From: Desulfosalsimonas propionicica
Lineage (GTDB): Bacteria; Desulfobacterota; Desulfobacteria; Desulfobacterales; Desulfosalsimonadaceae
Length of the DNA stretch: 64,000 bases
Direction: 5' to 3'
Assembly: GCF_013761005.1 (NCBI RefSeq)
Contig: NZ_JACDUS010000002.1
Span: 434,001 to 498,000 of the forward strand
Below, in pieces: positions 1-9,221 of the stretch. How positions within the stretch are numbered: the stretch's first letter is position 1; each line of letters starts with the position of its first letter. A program made the position numbers and the translations under genes. Below the pieces are notes generated by a model. That model did not search any database, was not told where the DNA came from, and saw only the letters and a list, made by a program, of their open reading frames with translations.

Positions 1-1
1 G

Positions 2-109
2 CTCATGGGAATCCGCTCCGAGGGAATGGTGCTGGCGGCAGTCGATGGGCAGGACGGATCCGTAGCCGTGATAGACCGCCCGGTCCTGCCGGGAACCCGT
101 CTGAAATAA
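2..109 (+). CDS. metG: C-terminal end of a tRNA-binding-domain protein, probably methionyl-tRNA synthetase (partial)
   Basis: Only the last 35 codons are in the window; the gene enters from the left edge and ends at TAA 107-109. The visible peptide begins LMGIRSEGMVLAA and ends in PVLPGTRLK. This matches the closing strand of the Trbp111/MetG C-terminal OB fold (typically MxGxxSxGMxLAA ... PGxxIx), a domain that dimerises MetG and binds tRNA. A free-standing CsaA/Trbp111 protein ends the same way, so MetG is inferred rather than proven. The next gene starts 16 bp downstream on the same strand, suggesting co-transcription. Confidence 0.6.
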   Translation, partial: LMGIRSEGMVLAAVDGQDGSVAVIDRPVLPGTRLK

Positions 110-125
110 GGCGCATCTGTATATC

Positions 126-1508
126 ATGGATGCTTTTCGCAAGCGAAAAACCATCAACAGCCAGACAAAATTTCACAATACCGCCTGGCGCAAATACCAG
201 TTCCGCCTGAGGCAAAAATCGGCAGCAAGGCAGGCCCTCAGACGGCTGCCGGCATACCTGCTGATTTTGTGCATCGGGCTGGGTTTGATCAAAGGTGGAT
301 TTTTTGTGGCCCACTGGTTTCAGAGCCGGCCGCTGCCGCAGCAGGCCGCTGTTAAACCGGAAACCGAGCGCGTCACCCGCGATGAGGTCCGGGCGCTTCT
401 GGACCGCAGCGATCTGCTCAATCCCCTCACACCCGTGTTTTCCAAAAAAATCGCCGGCCGGGACTGCGCCCTTCATACCACCCTGAATGAAGACCTGCAG
501 AAAGCCGTGCTTTCAATGATGGATCCCAAATATGCCCGGCAGATCGGTATTGTGGTCATGGACGCCCGGACCGGAAAAATCCTGGTCATGGCCTCCCATG
601 ACCGAAATAATCCGGATATGAACAACTGTACAAACGCCTCATTTCCCGCCGCCAGCCTGTTTAAGATCGTGAGTGCCGCAGGTGCCATCGATGACAGCGG
701 CTTGACCCCGGAGACCCGCATGAGCTTTAACGGCGGTAAATACACCCTGTATCGCTCCCAGCTGGCGGACACGAAAAACAAATATACCAACTACGTAACC
801 CTGGAAAAGGCCTTTGCCGAATCCATCAATCCGGTTTTCGGCAAAATCGGGCAAAACTACCTGGACAAGGCCCGCCTGGAAAAATATGCACAAGCCTTTT
901 GGTTCAACCGGGAAATGGATTTCGATCTTCCCGTGGATGTCAGCGTTGCATCCGTATCCGAAAAACCTTATAATTGGGCGGAGATTGCCTGTGGTTTCAA
1001 CAAAACCACGCAAATCTCCGCTTTGCATGCGGCAATGCTGTCAGCAGCAATTGTTCACAACGGGGCCATGATGCGGCCTTATTTTATTGAACGCGCAGTG
1101 TTAAACGATCGCGTTGTTTTCCGCCAGGATCGAAAAATGCTGACCAGATCCATCCATCCGGAAACGGCCCGGCAGATGCAGTCCATGATGAATGCCGCTG
1201 TAACCCGTGGCACGGCACGGGGCAGCTTTCGGGGCAGACAGGCAACCGCCATTTTCAAGAGGTTTGATGTGGGCGGCAAGACCGGTTCCATCAACGACAA
1301 CCCGGCAAAGGTCAAATTTGACTGGTTTACCGGATATGCCAGACACCGTGAAACCGGAAACACCATCGCAGTCGGGGTGATCGTTGCCCACAAGAACTAT
1401 ATCGGCGTGCGGGCGGCTGAATATTTCCGCAGAATCGTTTACGAATACATGCAACAACCCCTAAACCAGGCCAAGGCACCACAGGACGCTGTAAATGATG
1501 ACACCTAA
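126..1508 (+). CDS. Single-domain penicillin-binding protein (peptidoglycan transpeptidase-like)
   Basis: A 460-residue protein with a basic cytoplasmic N-terminus, one membrane anchor at about residues 42-62, and a periplasmic transpeptidase domain. All three penicilloyl-serine transferase motifs are visible: SLFK with the catalytic serine at 177, SIN at 233-235 and KTG at 385-387. There is no glycosyltransferase (GT51) domain and no recognisable PASTA or dimerisation module, so it resembles a reduced class B-type PBP rather than PBP2 or PBP3. The likely role is peptide cross-linking of peptidoglycan or penicillin binding. It overlaps the following GlmS-like gene by 14 bp, so the two are probably translated together. 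Which glycan or divisome partner it serves cannot be told from sequence. Confidence 0.85.
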   Translation: MDAFRKRKTINSQTKFHNTAWRKYQFRLRQKSAARQALRRLPAYLLILCIGLGLIKGGFFVAHWFQSRPLPQQAAVKPETERVTRDEVRALLDRSDLLNPLTPVFSKKIAGRDCALHTTLNEDLQKAVLSMMDPKYARQIGIVVMDARTGKILVMASHDRNNPDMNNCTNASFPAASLFKIVSAAGAIDDSGLTPETRMSFNGGKYTLYRSQLADTKNKYTNYVTLEKAFAESINPVFGKIGQNYLDKARLEKYAQAFWFNREMDFDLPVDVSVASVSEKPYNWAEIACGFNKTTQISALHAAMLSAAIVHNGAMMRPYFIERAVLNDRVVFRQDRKMLTRSIHPETARQMQSMMNAAVTRGTARGSFRGRQATAIFKRFDVGGKTGSINDNPAKVKFDWFTGYARHRETGNTIAVGVIVAHKNYIGVRAAEYFRRIVYEYMQQPLNQAKAPQDAVNDDT

Positions 1509-4500
1509 AGCCCATAGCTTAAAAATTTTTTTGCTGTCTTTGCTAAAAAAGACCGCAGAAGTGATCCCGCAAATCCGCATCGGCAGAATCCCGCAAAATC
1601 CGGTAGAGCGCGACACCCTTATTTTTTTCCCCCTTGTCTTAAACCGGCTCTGCTGCGGCCTGACCGGCATTGTGACCTTTCAGCGGGCTGATAAATCCGA
1701 TGCTTTGCCCCCAGATATGATTTCAGAATTGGAAAACGCTGCCGCTGAAATGGCGCAGACGGGTTTTTCCGCAAACAGCCCTGAGCCAGGCCGGATTGAT
1801 GACGCCTATCTGGGGGGAGCCGATACCGTGGGCATTCTTTATTCAAAAATCCGGGAGCTCAAGCAGACGGACAGTTTTTATGGTTTGTTTACCGATACCG
1901 ATGCCTGCAGCCGCCTTTCAGTCCTGCTGAAAAATCTGGAGGATCTGGCCAGAAAGGAACTTCAGGGCCGGGACCAGGCCATGGGGCGCCTTGCGCCGGA
2001 TATTTTCGACATTGTTTCGACCCGTATTGAGACCCTGCGGGATGCGATATGGAGCCTGAAAACCGAGCTGCTGGACAACATGGAAAAAATCCGTGTGATA
2101 ACACCCGGTATACCGGAACTTGCCCGGGGCGGGCTGGCTGCGGCCCAGCAGGTCAACTCGGTGTTAAACAGCATTGACAGACTCGAGGTGCGCGGCCGGG
2201 ATTCAGCAGGATTGTCCCTGATGTTTATCCTGGAAGATTCGGTTTATTTTGACCTGGAAAGCCGGATTAACGCTGCCGGGTATGCCGAGGAATTTGCCCG
2301 GCGCACCAACAGGGGCCTGCTGCTGCACAAAAGTGTATCCGTGCGGCATTTAAAAAATGATCCCTCCGATCCGCGTGTCTCTGTTGCCCTGACCTACAAG
2401 GTGGCCGCTGAAATCGGCCGTCTGGGCGACAACATTGCCTATATCCGGGATGAACTGGCTGCCGATCCAGTGCTCCAGTTTCTGCTGATCCAGCCCCACC
2501 GGCGCTTTAACGTCTCTGCCCATACCCGGTGGGCCTCTGTGGGCGAGGTCAACGAACCCAACTGCCACCCCATGGATGCACAGACCCAAACCTCCCTGAT
2601 TGAGGAAACCGGAATCATTCATGTGAGCTTAAACGGCGACATTGATAACTACCAGGCCCTGCAGAAAGCCCACGAGGCCGGGGGTATGGACTATCCCGCA
2701 GAGATCACCTGTGATACCAAAATCATCCCGGTCCACATTGCCGGGTATCTCAAAAAAGGCCATGACATCGCAGAAGCCTTTCGCCTGGCAGTCAATGATT
2801 TCGAGGGTTCCCATGCCATCTGCATGCAGTCGGACCTGGCCCCGGGAAAACTGTTCCTGGCCCTGAAAGGAAGCGGCCAGGCCGTTTTCGTGGGTCTGGG
2901 ACCGGATTTCTACATTCCCACTTCCGAGGTTTACGGATTTGCCGAAGAAACCCCGTATTTCCTGAAAATGGACGGCGAAGCTGCGCATAAAGACAGCCAG
3001 GGCAGGCTTATTTCGGGCCAGATCTTTGTCATTGACCCGGACAGCCATGGGGGATTGTCCGGGGTCACGGCCATGTTTTACAACGGCGCTCCAATCGAGC
3101 TCACAGATGCCGACATCCGCAAGACCCAGCTCACCTCCCGGGATATCGACCGCCAGGATTTTGACCATTATTTTTTAAAAGAAATTTCAGAGGCGCCGGC
3201 ATCAGTGCGCCGGACCCTGGAAAACCGCTGGAAAATCATCAATACAGACGGCCGTCGATACGAAATTACCCTGGATGAAACCACCATACCGCAGGCCCTG
3301 CTTGACAGAATCACCCACGGCCGGATCGGCCAGATCCTGTTTATCGGCCAGGGAACCGCGGGCGTGGCGGCCTCGGCATGCGCCAATCTCATGCGCTATT
3401 ACCTGGATGAACCAACAATGCGCATAGAAGCCCTCAAATCATCAGAACTGTCCGGATTTGTTTTAAATGAATCAGACGGCCGGGATTTGTCTGACACGCT
3501 TCTGGTGCCCATCAGCCAGTCGGGCACCACCACGGACACCAACCGGGCCGTTGACATGGTGCGCAAAAAGGGTGCGTCATCCGTGTGTATTGTCAACCGC
3601 AGAGATTCAGACCTGACATTTAAAACCAATGGAGTGCTCTACACCAGTTCAGGAAGGGACATTGAAATGTCTGTGGCCTCCACAAAGGCCTTTTACTCCC
3701 AGATCATTGCCGGGGCTGTGCTGGCCTTATACATTGCCCAGGCCACCGGCCGCCGCAGCCATGCGTTTGTGTCAAACGAGGTCCGGCAAATGATCCAGCT
3801 TCCCGATATTATGGAGCAGGTGCTGTCCATGAAGGAGCAGGTCCGGGCATCCGCCAATCGTCTGGCCCTTCAGCGCACATACTGGGCCACTGTTGGCAGC
3901 GGACCCAACAAGGCGGCGGCAGACGAAATCCGGATCAAGTTAAGCGAGCTTTGCTACAAAACCATTTCATCAGATTTCGTTGAAGACAAAAAACACATTG
4001 ACCTGTCCTCAGAGCCGCTGATCATCGTCTGTGCTGCCGGCACCCGCAGAAGCGTGATCGGCGACATTGTCAAGGACACGGCCATCTTCCGGTCCCACAA
4101 GGCCCTTCCCGTGGTCATTGCGGATGCCAATGAGTACCGGTTTGACACCTATGCCGAAGACGTTTTCCGGGTGCCTGCGGTAAGCGAGCATTTCGCCCCC
4201 ATTGTCAACACCCTGGTGGGCCATATGTGGGGCTATTATGCGGCCCTGACCATCAATGAAGGCTCACACTTTCTCCACCAGTTCCGCGAAGAGATCCGGG
4301 AAACCATCAAGGCCTATGCCGAGCAGGATCTTGATATTTACGAAATCGCCCTGGAAAAATCTTTCAGAGAAAAAATCCTGCGTTTTTACAATGAATTTCG
4401 AAAGCGCCAGGCGGAAAACGGGCTTGCCCCGACCATGGGCATCAACGGCTCCACCAACCTGGTGCTGCTGCTCAAATACCTCTCCGGCCGGCTGCCGGTA

Positions 4501-5250
4501 GCCGATTTTGAGATTGATTTCGGTGTCAAAGGCACGGCGCGCAACATGTTTGATCTGTTGTTTGCCTCCCTTGCAGAGGCCATCAACACCATGGCCCGAC
4601 CGGTGGATGCCATCAAGCACCAGGCCAAGACCGTGACCGTGGGCACCAGCCGTATCGAGGAAAAGGCAGAGGGGTTGCTTTTTGACATGATGCAGCAGTT
4701 GGGCTTTACCATCGAGCACCTGACGTTAAACAACATTCTCGTGATCAAAAATATGCAGCAGATACTCGATCACATCAAGGGCTGGACCCTTTACCGCATT
4801 TCCGGGGTCAATCTGATGGGCGAGCCCACGGAAGAAACCACCATCGAGGTCATTGACAAACAGGGCAGTTCCGCCGCCATTGCCTCCAGGGCTGAAAAAG
4901 ACCGCACCCTGAAAGGCACCAAGCGAATCATCGTGCGCGAGGGCAATGTCTACATGGGCAAGGGCAGAAAAGACGACAGAAGCATCCTCGTCATCCCGCT
5001 GATCTCAGGAGATCCCTCCCGGCCCAACATGGTGGAGCACCTGCTTTTGTTCGACGTGGCCTTCCGCCCGGCCGTGGACCTGGCCTCCAGGGTCAAGGCC
5101 CTGGGCGGCAAGCACGAACATATCAAAAATATTGTCCAGGAAAACAATATTGCCTGGAACGATGAACTGCTGGAGCAAGTGCCCATGGACGAGCTGTTTG
5201 GCCGGTCTGCGGAAAAAATCGCAGAGCAGATCGTGGAAAGGGTCTCCTGA
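1495..5250 (+). CDS. Giant GlmS-like protein: class II glutamine amidotransferase-like domain plus SIS domains
   Basis: 1251 residues, about twice the size of GlmS (glutamine:fructose-6-phosphate aminotransferase, about 610). GlmS hallmarks occur in order: CGLTGIV around Cys54, RGRDSAG at 233-239, HTRWASVGE from 343, LNGDIDN around Asn380, then a sugar-phosphate isomerase domain with SQSGTTTDT from 674 and a VASTKAF block. Oddities: the candidate nucleophile Cys54 is preceded by 53 residues instead of being residue 1 or 2; about 170 extra residues separate the first two amidotransferase motifs; and roughly 300 C-terminal residues beyond the second SIS region are unlike GlmS. A start at 1498 is equally possible. 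Either an N-terminal propeptide is removed, as in PurF and GltB, or the glutaminase is inactive. Amino-sugar synthesis or sensing is inferred. It follows a PBP gene with 14 bp of overlap. Confidence 0.8.
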   Translation: MMTPKAHSLKIFLLSLLKKTAEVIPQIRIGRIPQNPVERDTLIFFPLVLNRLCCGLTGIVTFQRADKSDALPPDMISELENAAAEMAQTGFSANSPEPGRIDDAYLGGADTVGILYSKIRELKQTDSFYGLFTDTDACSRLSVLLKNLEDLARKELQGRDQAMGRLAPDIFDIVSTRIETLRDAIWSLKTELLDNMEKIRVITPGIPELARGGLAAAQQVNSVLNSIDRLEVRGRDSAGLSLMFILEDSVYFDLESRINAAGYAEEFARRTNRGLLLHKSVSVRHLKNDPSDPRVSVALTYKVAAEIGRLGDNIAYIRDELAADPVLQFLLIQPHRRFNVSAHTRWASVGEVNEPNCHPMDAQTQTSLIEETGIIHVSLNGDIDNYQALQKAHEAGGMDYPAEITCDTKIIPVHIAGYLKKGHDIAEAFRLAVNDFEGSHAICMQSDLAPGKLFLALKGSGQAVFVGLGPDFYIPTSEVYGFAEETPYFLKMDGEAAHKDSQGRLISGQIFVIDPDSHGGLSGVTAMFYNGAPIELTDADIRKTQLTSRDIDRQDFDHYFLKEISEAPASVRRTLENRWKIINTDGRRYEITLDETTIPQALLDRITHGRIGQILFIGQGTAGVAASACANLMRYYLDEPTMRIEALKSSELSGFVLNESDGRDLSDTLLVPISQSGTTTDTNRAVDMVRKKGASSVCIVNRRDSDLTFKTNGVLYTSSGRDIEMSVASTKAFYSQIIAGAVLALYIAQATGRRSHAFVSNEVRQMIQLPDIMEQVLSMKEQVRASANRLALQRTYWATVGSGPNKAAADEIRIKLSELCYKTISSDFVEDKKHIDLSSEPLIIVCAAGTRRSVIGDIVKDTAIFRSHKALPVVIADANEYRFDTYAEDVFRVPAVSEHFAPIVNTLVGHMWGYYAALTINEGSHFLHQFREEIRETIKAYAEQDLDIYEIALEKSFREKILRFYNEFRKRQAENGLAPTMGINGSTNLVLLLKYLSGRLPVADFEIDFGVKGTARNMFDLLFASLAEAINTMARPVDAIKHQAKTVTVGTSRIEEKAEGLLFDMMQQLGFTIEHLTLNNILVIKNMQQILDHIKGWTLYRISGVNLMGEPTEETTIEVIDKQGSSAAIASRAEKDRTLKGTKRIIVREGNVYMGKGRKDDRSILVIPLISGDPSRPNMVEHLLLFDVAFRPAVDLASRVKALGGKHEHIKNIVQENNIAWNDELLEQVPMDELFGRSAEKIAEQIVERVS

Positions 5251-5263
5251 GGCCGTCAGGATT

Positions 5264-5415
5264 GATGGCACCGTAAAAAGTCTGATTTCAGATGGTGCCG
5301 TAAAAAGTTCAAGATCAAGGCTTGCGCAATTTCGAAGAATGCAGCGTACTTATTCGTACGTGAAATTCTGAGAAAGTGCGCGTAACGCAGATATTGGACT
5401 TTTTACGGCGCCATC
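5264..5415. repeat. MITE-like palindromic element, family A copy 1
   Basis: A 152-bp element in the convergent gap between the GlmS-like and corA genes. The outer ends are inverted repeats (GATGGCACCGTAAAAAGTC on the left; the right end reads GATGGCGCCGTAAAAAGTC on the complement, one mismatch). A second internal copy of the end sequence lies at 5291-5308. The element is flanked by the perfect 6-bp direct repeat AGGATT (5258-5263 and 5416-5421), extendable to a 9-bp repeat if the outer bases are shared. The centre is itself an imperfect palindrome around GTAC...GTAC. A second copy, inverted, lies at 51412-51561. No coding capacity is visible. Confidence 0.8.
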
Positions 5416-5423
5416 AGGATTGT

Positions 5424-6482
5424 TTACAGCCATTTTCTGCGCTTAAACCAGACCAAAAGCCCGGCGAAAATCCCGAGAAACACCGCCCACAGTGCCGGGT
5501 AGGCCCAGGGCCGGGACAGCTCGGGCATGTAATCAAAATTCATGCCGTAGACCCCGGCAATAAAGGTCAGGGGGATAAAAATGGTGGCAATCACGGTGAG
5601 CACCTTCATGACCTCATTCATTCTGTTGCTCACCGTGGTCAGGTAGATATCGAGCACCCCGGAAAGAATATCGCGATGGCTTTCCACGGTGTCTGATACG
5701 TGGATGGCATGATCATAGACGTCGCGCAGATAGACACGCACATCATCGGAGATCAGATCCGTGTCATCGCGCAGCAGGTTATGGATGATCTCGCGAACCG
5801 GCCAGACCGCTTTTTTTAAAAAAATAATCCGGCTGCGGCTTTGATGAATGGTCTGGACAATTTCCTCTCCCGGGTCTTCTATGACCTCGTCCTGGAGATC
5901 TTCGATCTGTTCGCCGATTTGTTCCATGGCCAGAAAATATTGATCCACGATCATGTCCATCAGGGCATATGCCAGGTAATCCGCGCCCAGTTTTCGGATC
6001 CGGCCCTTGCCCTTTCGGATCCGCTCTCGGACGGGGTCAAACACATCCCCTGGCTTTTCCTGCAAAGAGATGACCAGGCCGGGCCGCACCACAAGGCTGA
6101 CCTGCTCATGATCCAGCCGGTTTTGGCCGGGGTCATAGTCGATCATTTTCAAAATCGCAAACAAATAGGTGTCATAATCGTCAAGCTTGGGCCGACCCTC
6201 TGTGTTGAGCATATCTTCAAGCACCAGGGGATGCAGATCAAACATCTGTCCGAGCCGGCCGATCAGATCCGGATCATGGACCCCGGTGATGTTGATCCAG
6301 GTGACACTGTCTTCTGAAATCGCCTGCCTGCAAGCTTCTAAATCCGCATCCGTTGTTTCGGTGTACCTATCCCGGCTGTATTGGATGATGGAAACACATA
6401 TATCCGCAGCCCCCTCCTCGCCCACGTAAACCAGCGAACCCGGAGCCATGCCAATTTTCGTGCTGACTTTCTCAGATGCCAT
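5424..6482 (-). CDS. corA: CorA-family divalent cation transporter
   Basis: A 352-residue inner-membrane magnesium or cobalt channel of the CorA/MIT superfamily. The large N-terminal cytoplasmic funnel domain is followed by two C-terminal transmembrane helices. The family-defining YGMNFD motif closes the first helix, and the protein ends in a short basic tail (KRRKWL). An in-frame codon lies at 6515, but the ATG at 6482 (MASEK) is preceded by a GGGGGGCGAGG purine run at good spacing and is preferred. It appears monocistronic and faces the GlmS-like gene; only the family A repeat lies between their 3' ends. Substrate specificity among Mg, Co, Ni and Zn is not evident. Confidence 0.9.
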   Translation of the reverse strand: MASEKVSTKIGMAPGSLVYVGEEGAADICVSIIQYSRDRYTETTDADLEACRQAISEDSVTWINITGVHDPDLIGRLGQMFDLHPLVLEDMLNTEGRPKLDDYDTYLFAILKMIDYDPGQNRLDHEQVSLVVRPGLVISLQEKPGDVFDPVRERIRKGKGRIRKLGADYLAYALMDMIVDQYFLAMEQIGEQIEDLQDEVIEDPGEEIVQTIHQSRSRIIFLKKAVWPVREIIHNLLRDDTDLISDDVRVYLRDVYDHAIHVSDTVESHRDILSGVLDIYLTTVSNRMNEVMKVLTVIATIFIPLTFIAGVYGMNFDYMPELSRPWAYPALWAVFLGIFAGLLVWFKRRKWL

Positions 6483-6602
6483 TGGCCTCGCCCCCCTTTG
6501 GACAATGATCTGCAACCAGACAAAATTCAGTCTGAAAATTTTTCAATGCAGGATATACAGAAAACCAAATTCCTGTCAACGGGGGTTTTGCCCACACAAC
6601 GC

Positions 6603-6631
6603 TTGACGACCTGCGCCGGCTTGCATATGGT
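6603..6631 (+). promoter_or_regulatory. Candidate sigma-70 promoter for the YcaO-TPR gene
   Basis: TTGACG at 6603-6608 and TATGGT at 6626-6631 are separated by exactly 17 bp. This would start transcription near 6638, leaving a leader of about 45 nt before the YcaO start. Only match to consensus supports it. Confidence 0.35.
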
Positions 6632-6673
6632 AAGTTCCTTTTATGGATTTCAAAACCGGATACAAACAAAAGG

Positions 6674-8413
6674 ATGATATCTGAAATGAATCCGAAATGG
6701 ATACTCAAGGACGCATATAAAACATTTACCGCAGACCAGGACAAAGTTGCCGACCCGCAGGAAACCGTGGCAAAGGTCAGGCGCCGGTTTGCCCAACAGA
6801 ACCTGGCCGTACTGGCCAAAACCGCGCGCATTGACACGGGCAGGCTGAATATTCCGGTTTATGTTTCCGTGTGCGGCCCGGATGCCCGGTCCCTGACCGG
6901 TACAGCCAAGCAGATGGGAAAAGGCGCCACCCCGGCCCAGGCAGAGGCCAGCGCGGTCATGGAACTGGTGGAGCGGTTCAGCTTCTATAGTTTTGCCGCA
7001 GACCCGGCCAATTTCGTGGAAGCCACCCGGCCGGAAATGGTAAAATCCGCCCTGCCCTTTGAAACCATTGCCGCATCAGTCCACGATGAATCAGAAGACC
7101 TGGAAGCCGCAGCCCGGGTATTTGACACCCTTCCCTTGAAATGGGCAATGGGGGCCAATCTTACCCGCGGCCATGACGTGCGGGTTCCCTTTGAATGGTT
7201 TTTTGCCATCAACGAATTCAACGGCACTTCTGCCGGCAACTGCCTGGAGGAAGCCCTTTGCCAGGGAATCTGTGAAATTGTGGAGCGCCACGTATCTGCA
7301 AGGATCTGCCGGGAACAAACCCCCGTGCCAGGCATTGACCCGGCATCGGCAACAGACCCCATGGTGCGGGAAATGCTGGAAAAATACAAAAAAAACGGAA
7401 TCCGGGTGTTTTTGTCGGATTTTTCCTTAGACACGGGCATTGCCACGGTCGGGGCCCTGGCCTTTGATCCGGAAACCTTTCCGCACAAAAGCGAAATCGT
7501 ATGGACCGCGGGCACGGCTCCGAATCCGGAAAAAGCCTTGTCGCGTGCCCTGGCTGAAACTGCCCAGCTCGCCGGCGACTTTCACACCGGATCCAATTAC
7601 GTGGCCAGCGGACTGCCCAAGCCGGCGGACCCGGCAGATGTCGCCCATATCATCGAACCCGGGACCATCAAAAACATCACAGACCTGCCGGATATCTCAG
7701 ACAGCAATATTGGCAAGGAGGTCCGGCGCTGCATTGCCGCCCTGAAGCAGCAGAACCTGGATGTCATCACCATGGACACCACCCACCCGGGTCTCGGAGT
7801 CTGCGCCCTGTACACGGTGGTTCCCGGTGCGCGTTTCCGGGAGCGGGCGGCTGCCGGAACTGTTGGCATGTTCTGCGCCCGGTTGATCACGGAAAAATTT
7901 GACCCGCATGAGGCCGCACAACGACTGGCGCAGATGGACGCCATGATGCCGGGCAAATATTACGTACAGTTTTATTTGGGGAAAACCCGCATGGAACTCG
8001 GGGAGACAGAGGCCGCCATAGCGCTTTTCCAATCCGCGCTCGCCCTTGACCCTCACGCCCAGGATGTTGCCAGCATTTATTCCTACATGGGCCAGGCGTT
8101 GAAAGACGCCGGCGACTATGAGCACGCCCTGGAAAATGCGGAAAAAGGGCTTGAATGGGACCATGAACGCACTGATTTGCACAACCTGGCCGGGTTCTGC
8201 CATTTCAAGAAAAAAGACCACGAGGCAGCGGTTGAAAGCTTCTCCAGGGTGATTGCACTTAACCCGGCATCGGGCATCGATCATGCCAACCTGGCGGTCA
8301 ACTACCGGGAAATGGGGGATATGGACGCGGCCATACGGTTTTTCCGGATTGCCCTGGACCTGGACCCTTCCCTTGAGTTTGCCCGGCAGCACCTGGAAGC
8401 GCTCAGGAAATAA
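6674..8413 (+). CDS. YcaO-domain cyclodehydratase-like protein with C-terminal TPR repeats
   Basis: 579 residues. The first roughly 400 form a YcaO domain, the ATP-dependent enzyme family that activates peptide backbone amides for azoline or thioamide formation. Typical Glu-rich ATP-binding segments are visible: AEASAVMELVERF early on and SAGNCLEEALCQGICEIVERH-like sequence near residue 200. The last 150 or so residues are TPR-like helical repeats (for example ALALDPHAQD and ALDLDPSLEF), an architecture comparable with E. coli YcaO, which influences ribosomal protein S12 methylthiolation. There is no adjacent TfuA, E1-like protein or precursor peptide, so a housekeeping role is more likely than RiPP synthesis. 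The ATG at 6686, with AAAGGA upstream, is an alternative start. The 3' end overlaps the convergent btuD-like gene by 11 bp. Confidence 0.9.
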   Translation: MISEMNPKWILKDAYKTFTADQDKVADPQETVAKVRRRFAQQNLAVLAKTARIDTGRLNIPVYVSVCGPDARSLTGTAKQMGKGATPAQAEASAVMELVERFSFYSFAADPANFVEATRPEMVKSALPFETIAASVHDESEDLEAAARVFDTLPLKWAMGANLTRGHDVRVPFEWFFAINEFNGTSAGNCLEEALCQGICEIVERHVSARICREQTPVPGIDPASATDPMVREMLEKYKKNGIRVFLSDFSLDTGIATVGALAFDPETFPHKSEIVWTAGTAPNPEKALSRALAETAQLAGDFHTGSNYVASGLPKPADPADVAHIIEPGTIKNITDLPDISDSNIGKEVRRCIAALKQQNLDVITMDTTHPGLGVCALYTVVPGARFRERAAAGTVGMFCARLITEKFDPHEAAQRLAQMDAMMPGKYYVQFYLGKTRMELGETEAAIALFQSALALDPHAQDVASIYSYMGQALKDAGDYEHALENAEKGLEWDHERTDLHNLAGFCHFKKKDHEAAVESFSRVIALNPASGIDHANLAVNYREMGDMDAAIRFFRIALDLDPSLEFARQHLEALRK

Positions 8414-9221
8414 GGGTTTTGAGATCCTCCCGGATATAACGGCCCGGTACAGGGGTCACCCGGGGCATGGGACCAAGCGGGCTTTGATCCACAAGCAGGG
8501 GACACCCATAAGCCGCCTCCAGGGTTTCATAGGTCAGCACCCGGCCCGGGGGGCCCCATTGAATCATTTCTCCCTGATGCAAAAGCATCAGGGTATCGGC
8601 GTACATGGCCGCCAGGTTCATGTCATGGGAGACCATGATAACGGTAATGCTTTTTTCATTGCGCATCTTTTCCATCAGGTCCATGACCCGAAGCTGGTGG
8701 GAGATGTCTAAGGCAGCGGTGGGCTCGTCGAGTAAAATCAGTTCCGGCTCCTGGCAGATGGCCCTGGCGATAAAGACCCGCTGGCGCTCGCCGCCGCTTA
8801 GCTGATCCATGCGCCGATCAGCCAGCCGGGCAACGCCGGTAAAATCCATGGCCTGATCGGCCAGGGCGTGATCCCTTTCCGATTCCAGACCGAATGTGCC
8901 CAGATGCGGACTGCGTCCGAACAATACCATGTCTCTGACCCGGAATGGAAAATCCATGGGCACCTGCTGGGGCACAAATGCCATGCGCCGGGCAAGGTCT
9001 CTTCTGCCGTAGCTTTTCAGCCTGCGACCCAGGATCTGCACCCGGCCGGACACGGGCTTGAGCAGACCGGCCATGATTTTCATCAAAGTGGTTTTGCCGG
9101 AACCGTTCGGCCCTATGAGAATAAAGCACTCGCCTGTTTTGACCTCAAATGAGACATCTTCGAGCACGGCTTGATCCGCATAAGCGGCAGATACGCCTGC
9201 AACCGAAACAGCCGGGTTCAT
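8403..9221 (-). CDS. btuD: ABC transporter ATP-binding protein for corrinoid or iron-siderophore uptake
   Basis: A 272-residue ATPase of the FecE/BtuD family. Walker A (GPNGSGKT), the LSGGERQR signature, Walker B (LILLDEPTAAL) and the switch histidine region (IMVSHD) are intact. It is the last gene of a three-gene operon, with its start overlapping the permease stop by 4 bp. It energises import through the adjacent permease. Cobalamin versus ferric siderophore or haem cannot be decided from sequence, and no cobalamin riboswitch motif is seen upstream of the operon. Confidence 0.9.
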   Translation of the reverse strand: MNPAVSVAGVSAAYADQAVLEDVSFEVKTGECFILIGPNGSGKTTLMKIMAGLLKPVSGRVQILGRRLKSYGRRDLARRMAFVPQQVPMDFPFRVRDMVLFGRSPHLGTFGLESERDHALADQAMDFTGVARLADRRMDQLSGGERQRVFIARAICQEPELILLDEPTAALDISHQLRVMDLMEKMRNEKSITVIMVSHDMNLAAMYADTLMLLHQGEMIQWGPPGRVLTYETLEAAYGCPLLVDQSPLGPMPRVTPVPGRYIREDLKTLIS

